Source: Larus michahellis (Eukaryota > Chordata > Aves > Charadriiformes > Laridae). From it: DNA of 64,000 nucleotides. Below are positions 60,716 through 64,000 of the stretch, one piece after another. The stretch lies in NCBI RefSeq assembly GCF_964199755.1, contig NC_133914.1:3534001-3598000 (forward strand), in the 5' to 3' direction. The notes below the pieces were generated by a model. It made no database searches and was not told where the DNA came from. It saw nothing but the letters and a program-made list of their open reading frames with translations. The stretch's first letter is position 1, and every line of letters starts with the position of its first letter. A program made the translations under genes and the position numbers.

Positions 60716-61983
60716 TGTCTTGTTTTGCTTCCCTGTCCTGGCTTCTCTGCATCGACAGTCTTACCCTGAAGGATCTGGAGTGTTTTTTAACCATGTGAAT
60801 GCTCTTCGCTGAACACGGTGGAGTTACTGCAGTTCCCGTGAATAAGCGCATTCACACCGAGGGAGAAGAAGAAACGTGTGTGGCCCAGCGTTTTAAGGCA
60901 GAAAATTAGAATTGGGAAATCGGCAGTTTCACAGCCCGGTTTAGACATTGCTCCTGGGCAAGTCGACGACAATGTCTGTCTGGTTCAAATTTCCAGGCTT
61001 TCGAAACTGGGGACCTGTCTTCACTTCCTCAGTTCTTGTCCTCTGCGTGAGCCTCTGTGAAAATATGAGCCTCTGTCTTCCTCTGCAAAGATATAAGCCA
61101 CGCAGGTAGAATTACTGTTGTTCTTTTTTTTTCTTGGTGCTGCTACTGCCCAGTAGAGTTGCCTGCAGTTTGTGTAACTTTGTCTTGGCAAGGAAGTGAA
61201 AATGCTTTTAATGTGTGCTTTAACAACAGCTAAACCTGGAGAGCTCGTGCCAGAACCTGAGACGAATGCTTCCATAAAGGTGCTGGTCTGACATGGGGAC
61301 ACGTCGGAACACCCAGGCTCCAAACAGAGACGGTTGTTTCCCCGAGGCCATGTTTATGCCTCAGCTCCCACTGGCCAGTTTCAACTTGGGTTTTTTTCCC
61401 CCCTTCCTCCCTCATGGAGCCTCGCAAGGGAAATTCAGGCACCTCCAGGTCTCACTGAAGCACATCGTGTTTTTCTTACTTTCTGAAGTTAAACGCCGGT
61501 GGCGTTCCTGGTTCTCGTGGCTCGTGATGCTGCTGGCAGGCGAGTGTGGGAGCACGCGTCCGCGAGGCCATTCGGGTAGAGGATGGATGTTATGGGGAGC
61601 TGGAGCAGAGTTTGTGACTCTTAAATATAAACCTGTTTCCTTTCCGCACTGTGCCACGAACGCTCAGTTGATTCCCCCGCGGCTGGAAAACAGCTGGGAA
61701 GAATGGAACGTTGCGGGTTCAAACCACTCGTCGTTTGCTGTGATCAGACAAGGTGAACCTTCTGGCAAAGACGGGGAAGGTCAGGCTGCTCAGGTGGAGG
61801 AATGGAGCTGAAGCACCCACCTGATTCCCCTGGGGAATGCTCACAAGCCAGGTGAGCATCTTGAGCCCCGTTACTTTTTGGAAGGGAGAAAAACTCTGGA
61901 CTGACTTAGAAGGATTAACTTCTCCCTTGGACGGGAGTGAGTTTGCTGCTCAGGGTGTTGCGCGAGCTGAGCTGAGCCCAAAT

Positions 61984-62190
61984 GAATCATAGAATCACAG
62001 AACGGTTTCGGTTGGAAGGTGCCTTAAAGCCCACCCAGTGCCACCCCCTGCCCTGGGCAGGGACACCTCCCACCAGCCCAGGCTGCTCCAAGCCCCGTCC
62101 AACCTGGCCTTGAGCCCCTCCAGGGATGGGGCAGCCACAGCTTCCCTGGGCACCCTGGGCCAGGGGCTCACCGCCCTCAGCGAAAAATTT
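61984..62190 (-). repeat. CR1 LINE 3' fragment, antisense
   Basis: It begins with 'catagaatcacagaacggtt', the complement of the CR1 octamer tail, and continues 'gggcagggacacctcccacc' and 'gtccaacctggccttgagcc'. It is about 205 bases long and close in sequence to the copy at 57700-57992, so probably the same subfamily. Confidence 0.95.
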
Positions 62191-64000
62191 CTTCTGAAAT
62201 TTTTGTGATACAATGCAGAAATCAAGCAAAACGGTGCTGGGTTTTGTTGACCCATTCCTTAGTGGTTTTTGTAATTTAAGACCCTGCCCTGCGGACGTTT
62301 TTGGGAAGGGCATCAAGTCCCAGAGCAGCAGAGCTGTCAGCCAGCGCTCTTCCTTAGACCTGGATAAGCAAGGGGGGAAAAATGACCTGGTTTTCAGACT
62401 ATGTTTGGCCACAATATAAGATGAAAACACTGTCTGTGCAGCAGGGCAGTTGAAAGGATGAATTAATTCTTTAACTGAGCTTCGGGGTCAAAACTAGTAT
62501 ATATTACTGCTGGAGAAACAATAGCCCACTTTGTCTAATTTAAAGCCTGCAACACAGCTTGATGCTTTTTTTTTTGGGTGGCAAAGTGCTGATTTTGTGT
62601 CTCCTAACCAGCACCTGCCTGCCCTGGCAGGGTGTTGGCTCTCGAAGTCCAGTCCTCCTGGAAAAACTCGACCAAACCCCTCTGTTCCCCATCACCCCTC
62701 TCCTGTTGCTGCCAGGAGCTGCAGGAGCCGCCCGACAGATGATCCCCCATCCCCATCCCGCTGCGAATGAGCGCGGCCATTCAGCTCGGAATTCGTCTGG
62801 ATAAATGGGGGCATTGCTACCACTTGCCAAAACAACCTCTCCGCTTGTATCTGCGAAGGTGTTTTAGATGGAAACGTGCCCGAAGCTTAACTTTACGGAA
62901 ACATTTCCAGCTCCGTAATAGGGGGATGCAAAAATAAGCGGCAGTGTGTGCCCCCAGCCCCGGTCTGGAGAGCTGCGGGTGAATTAGTGCTCTCAGGTGT
63001 GTGTGCACAGGGGGAAGTGCACGCCATGTGTCATAAAGAAAGAATGTCCCGTGATTGCTGTATCAAAGTCCAGTTCTTCTCCCCAGCTGTCTAGTTTTTA
63101 TTGAGCCCTCTTGATTTTCCAAGTGTTTTTTTCTAAACAGAGTGGGATCCAGCCCGCAATACCCTGAAATCGGCAAGTTCCCATGGATTTTGCTGGATTT
63201 TGCTGGGTCCTCAAGTCTCGCAGCACAGGTTTGATCAGGCGAAACCCTGCTGATTCACGGGGGAGGAATGGAGCCGGGATTGCTGGAGGTAAAACAGAAG
63301 AATTAAGGACCGGAACCTCCCACCCTGGCCTGAGACACAGACCTTGGACCTCTCAACTTGCTATACAATGCAGAAAAAAAAAAAAAGACTTGATGCATTT
63401 TTCAAATTGCATCTTAGATCGCGTACACCCGGTCGGGTAAATTCATCCTTTTTTGTAAACAGGCGGTTTCACTGACAACAATAAAAATTCTTTGGTTATA
63501 AGTGAGTCATGCACAAACAGCTCACCATTACCAAGGTGGTTTGAACCAGGTAGAAGTTACTCAGTTTGAATATTACATAGCTTTGTATCTAAATATTCAG
63601 CCTTATTTATTTGAGGTTTTTATTTTAGGAGCCAGAGGAGGAGAAAAACGCTTCTGTAAATCTGGAATTTGTGCTCTCTGAGTCGGGAGCAACAAAGTAA
63701 AAGTTGGAGGTGGCTTTTCCTGAATTATGTCTGTAGCCAAAATCCTCGCCCAGCTTTGCCCAGCCTCTGCCCCTCAGTGGCACAACCTCCATCGACGCAG
63801 TTTCAAATGGATGGGTGAGGAAACAGATGGGATCAGCGCTGTCACCCGAGCTTCGGTGCCTCTCACAGGTTCCTCCAAGGCCTGTGTAAATCCTCTCGCT
63901 GTGCTATACGTTAACGCCGGGCAAACTCCAAAGACAAAGACCTCCCTGAAAGAAGGGTGTAGCTTGGGGGGGTCGGTCTCTTCTCCCAAGGAACAGGCGA
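62191..64000. other. Non-coding sequence to window end
   Basis: No exon was recognised. A moderately CpG-containing stretch lies near 62730-62930. A 12- to 13-base A run is near 63373-63385. Further exons of the next gene may lie beyond the window. Confidence 0.4.

Larger units (their letters stand above)
57993..61983. other. Non-coding sequence between two CR1 copies
   Basis: No gene was recognised. It includes two long overlapping open frames on opposite strands at 59262-59860 (see findings), a GTG microsatellite near 60584-60600 and an MIR-like relic at 60628-60715. Confidence 0.45.

Noticed and set aside
61987-62430. Minus-strand 147-codon frame and nested 86-codon frame
   Set aside because: Most of the length is CR1 3' end read in its usual open frames.

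Overview
The window is vertebrate nuclear DNA, almost certainly from a bird. CR1 LINE 3' ends are the main young repeat, introns are compact, worn MIR-like and L3-like relics are scattered through it, and the gene order matches human 1p36.11 (STPG1 - NIPAL3 - RCAN3 - NCMAP). Coding parts are short spliced exons, so nearly all long open frames are chance or repeat shadows. Genes were identified by remembered similarity to the human proteins and by splice-site and phase agreement, not by a search.

Layout. (1) About 1-16.3 kb: 5' part of STPG1 on the minus strand. Two phase-compatible coding exons were found (13015-13088 and 6670-6835); the remaining exons were not found and some probably lie left of the window. 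(2) About 16.0-17.1 kb: a CpG-island bidirectional promoter between STPG1 and NIPAL3, with CCAAT boxes, an NRF1-like site and an RFX X-box. (3) 16.7-32.3 kb: NIPAL3 on the plus strand, with eleven coding exons encoding 408 residues, a leader with two small upstream ORFs, and a likely 3' UTR of up to about 4 kb. (4) 34.5-46.4 kb: RCAN3 on the plus strand, with a CpG-island promoter, a noncoding first exon and four coding exons encoding 249 residues, followed by a 3' UTR with several poly(A) signals. (5) 46.4-64 kb: mostly non-coding. It holds a well-formed orphan exon at 49980-50041, a small very GC-rich island at 53.5-53.86 kb that could be the first exon of the next gene (NCMAP is expected), and several CR1 copies.

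The genes share a neighbourhood rather than a pathway. STPG1 is a sperm-tail PG-rich-repeat protein, NIPAL3 is a multi-pass membrane protein of the NIPA magnesium-transporter family, and RCAN3 is a calcineurin regulator. The observations most worth a second look are the RFX X-box in the STPG1/NIPAL3 promoter, the possible alternative RCAN3 C-terminus made by splicing exon 5 to the orphan exon, and the two upstream ORFs in the NIPAL3 leader. No complete new system, tRNA, rRNA, CRISPR array or retroviral element was recognised.
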